Origin: Prochlorococcus sp. AG-442-N17
Lineage (GTDB): Bacteria > Cyanobacteriota > Cyanobacteriia > PCC-6307 > Cyanobiaceae
Direction of reading: 5' to 3'
DNA: 64,000 nt
Assembly: GCA_003212375.1 (NCBI GenBank)
Contig: QCPY01000001.1
Location: 62,001-126,000 of the forward strand
The notes below the pieces were generated by a model. That model ran no database searches and was not told where the DNA came from. It was given only the letters and a program-made list of their open reading frames with translations. Each line of letters starts with the position of its first letter. Within the stretch, counting starts at the first letter, position 1. This document shows positions 62,558 to 64,000 of the stretch, one piece after another. The position numbers and the translations under genes are program-made.

Positions 62558-63048
62558 TGGATAAAAATTATAGAGGCAATGCAAGTCAGTTTTTCATAGC
62601 AGGCGAATTATGTAGGAGGGGATATTCAGCTGTAGTCACTTTAGGAAATACCCCAAATACTGATATCTTATGCAGCAATTTAGAAGGTACTAAGTTTGTA
62701 CATATTCAAGTTAAAACATTTGTTCCCTCTAATAAAACCTGTTCCGTTGGTAAAAAAGCAGAGAAGAATTATGGGGATAATTTCTTTTGGATATTAGGAG
62801 GAATTCCCAGACCAGGGGATGAAACAAACTTTATTTATTACATAATTCCTTCTCCCATAATTTCTAAAAATGTCACTAGGATTCATCAAAATTGGCTCGA
62901 TACACCAGCTAGAGACGGTTCCAAACACAATGAAACTACAATGAGAACAGTTGATATCCCTCCTTACAAAATTCGTCAAGAAAATCTTAGATGGGATTTA
63001 AGTGACTATGAAAATAGATGGGATTTAATCGAGGCGAAACTAAAATGA
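62557..63048 (+). CDS. cassette protein 2: putative PD-(D/E)XK nuclease-fold protein
   Basis: 'GNASQFFIAGELCRRGYSAVVTLGNTPNTDILCSN...VHIQVKTF' fits E...D-x(n)-QxK layout; start overlaps the upstream stop. Confidence 0.6.
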   Translation: MDKNYRGNASQFFIAGELCRRGYSAVVTLGNTPNTDILCSNLEGTKFVHIQVKTFVPSNKTCSVGKKAEKNYGDNFFWILGGIPRPGDETNFIYYIIPSPIISKNVTRIHQNWLDTPARDGSKHNETTMRTVDIPPYKIRQENLRWDLSDYENRWDLIEAKLK

Positions 63049-63395
63049 AACGCTTACTATTTCCACTACTAGCATCCCTCGCTCTACCTACTGCTGTTAA
63101 TGCTGAAGCTACTTATTTAACTTGTGATTTAAACGATAACCCTAAAAAGGTTGACATAACACTTAATCAGAATCAAGGAAAAGTTACTTATATCTATCCT
63201 GAGTCTGGAAGCACTTGGACTGTACCAGCACAATTTACAAATACTGCGATTTTATATAGTTCAGGTATAGCTAATTGGCAGTTAGATAGAACTAATGGAA
63301 AAATCTATGTAAAATTCGTTTTATCAAATGGTTCGGTTCTTAGTTCGGCAGAAGGCAACTGCAAAAAAGCTGAAAAAACTAAAACCTTGTTTTAA
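63045..63395 (+). CDS. cassette protein 3: small exported protein
   Basis: Signal peptide MKRLLFPLLASLALPTAVNAEA; start taken at 63045 overlapping the upstream stop. Confidence 0.7.
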   Translation: MKRLLFPLLASLALPTAVNAEATYLTCDLNDNPKKVDITLNQNQGKVTYIYPESGSTWTVPAQFTNTAILYSSGIANWQLDRTNGKIYVKFVLSNGSVLSSAEGNCKKAEKTKTLF

Positions 63396-63644
63396 ATGAA
63401 ACGCTTACAAAAGCACGTAAAAAAAAATTGGTTTTGGTATTCACTTTTAATTGTCATATTGAGTGCTGTTCTTGCGCCAATGCTTTTAATTGTTCCATTA
63501 TTTATTGGAGTAGTGATTCTTTTTGCTAAAAATGCTACTTTTCAATCTTCTAATGACTCAGAAGTTTCAATCGGGAAAAGAGGCGGAAGATATGAAATGA
63601 GAATTTCTGAAAAAACTGGTAAACCTTATAGACATTATTTTTAA
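63396..63644 (+). CDS. cassette protein 4: two-TM-like protein with C-terminal basic adaptor-like module
   Basis: 82 aa ending GKRGGRYEMRISEKTGKPYRHYF. Confidence 0.72.
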   Translation: MKRLQKHVKKNWFWYSLLIVILSAVLAPMLLIVPLFIGVVILFAKNATFQSSNDSEVSIGKRGGRYEMRISEKTGKPYRHYF

Positions 63645-63929
63645 ATGAAAGAAGTTTTAATAGCAGCTACTAGAAGTTCACTTGAGGAATATCAAAACAA
63701 AATAGATATTGAAAATGTGGTTAGATTTGGAATAATCTTTCTATTTTTATTTACAGTTCTTTGGTTTACTCTTTCTTTAAGAAGAAAAAATGGTGTCAAA
63801 AGAAAACCTTGGCGACCATTTCAAACTGAAGGTACTTATGAATCTCTTAAAGTTTTCTATGGGAAGAGAGGAGGTAGATATAGAATCAGATACAACAATA
63901 ATGGGGAACCATATAGGGATTATTTTTAA
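63645..63929 (+). CDS. cassette protein 5: one-TM protein with C-terminal basic adaptor-like module
   Basis: 94 aa ending GKRGGRYRIRYNNNGEPYRDYF. Confidence 0.72.
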   Translation: MKEVLIAATRSSLEEYQNKIDIENVVRFGIIFLFLFTVLWFTLSLRRKNGVKRKPWRPFQTEGTYESLKVFYGKRGGRYRIRYNNNGEPYRDYF

Positions 63930-64000
63930 ATGAAACGATTAAAACTTGCCGAAATATTATTATTTCTACCAGAAAAGTTTGTTGGTGGATTTGTTGGTGG
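63930..64000 (+). CDS. cassette ORF 6, truncated by window end
   Basis: MKRLKLAEILLFLPEKFVGGFVGG...; starts directly after the previous stop. Confidence 0.5.
   Translation, partial: MKRLKLAEILLFLPEKFVGGFVG
63978..64000. repeat. second copy of the 23-nt TTTGTTGGTGGATTTGTTGGTGG repeat
   Basis: Identical to 61996-62018; truncated by window end. Confidence 0.85.

Noticed and set aside
62794-62979. 61-aa minus-strand ORF in the nuclease-like gene
   Set aside because: Antisense to a better supported cassette CDS.
1-64000. CRISPR array or IS element
   Set aside because: No regularly spaced repeats, transposase ORF or terminal inverted repeats were seen; the only repeat array is the short GTTGGTGGATT block near the tRNA-Ser cassette.

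Overview
AT-rich window that reads as a Prochlorococcus-like (high-light-clade style) marine picocyanobacterial chromosome. This assignment is inferred from gene content and composition, not from a search. Most of the window is conserved backbone: ftsH, clpP, psb29/thf1, petN, pstCAB, purK plus a probable 6S RNA, aroB, midA-like, nadA, ctp protease, ispG, aspartate aminotransferase, phnDCE-like transporter, rsmE, hslO, prfC and the B12-dependent RNR nrdJ. Between these lie stretches dense in very small proteins (about 3.6-8.2, 21.6-31.7 and 57.2-58.6 kb). A complete ligase-associated repair operon (MBL exonuclease, ATP-dependent ligase, Lhr-type helicase, PdeM-like phosphoesterase) sits at 10.5-16.3 kb. 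The right end is accessory: a surface-glycan-type remnant (FkbM methyltransferase, SGNH-like protein, decayed carbamoyltransferase), then tRNA-Ser(UGA), then a compact cassette of nearly overlapping ORFs. Three proteins of that cassette end in the same C-terminal module (G-x-R-G-G-[KR]-Y...G-x-P-Y-R-x-Y-F-COOH), and a 23-nt direct repeat lies on both sides of it. This tRNA-linked cassette is the best candidate for a poorly described mobile or satellite-like system. Other leads are a glutamine-riboswitch-like 'downstream-peptide' leader before a 33-aa DUF4278-like peptide, a DnaA-box cluster in a long intergenic region, an orphan structured RNA near 16.9 kb, an in-frame nonsense codon in a small conserved-looking ORF, and a palindromic/direct-repeat operator upstream of pstC. 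All family names are by-eye recognition; no searches were run.
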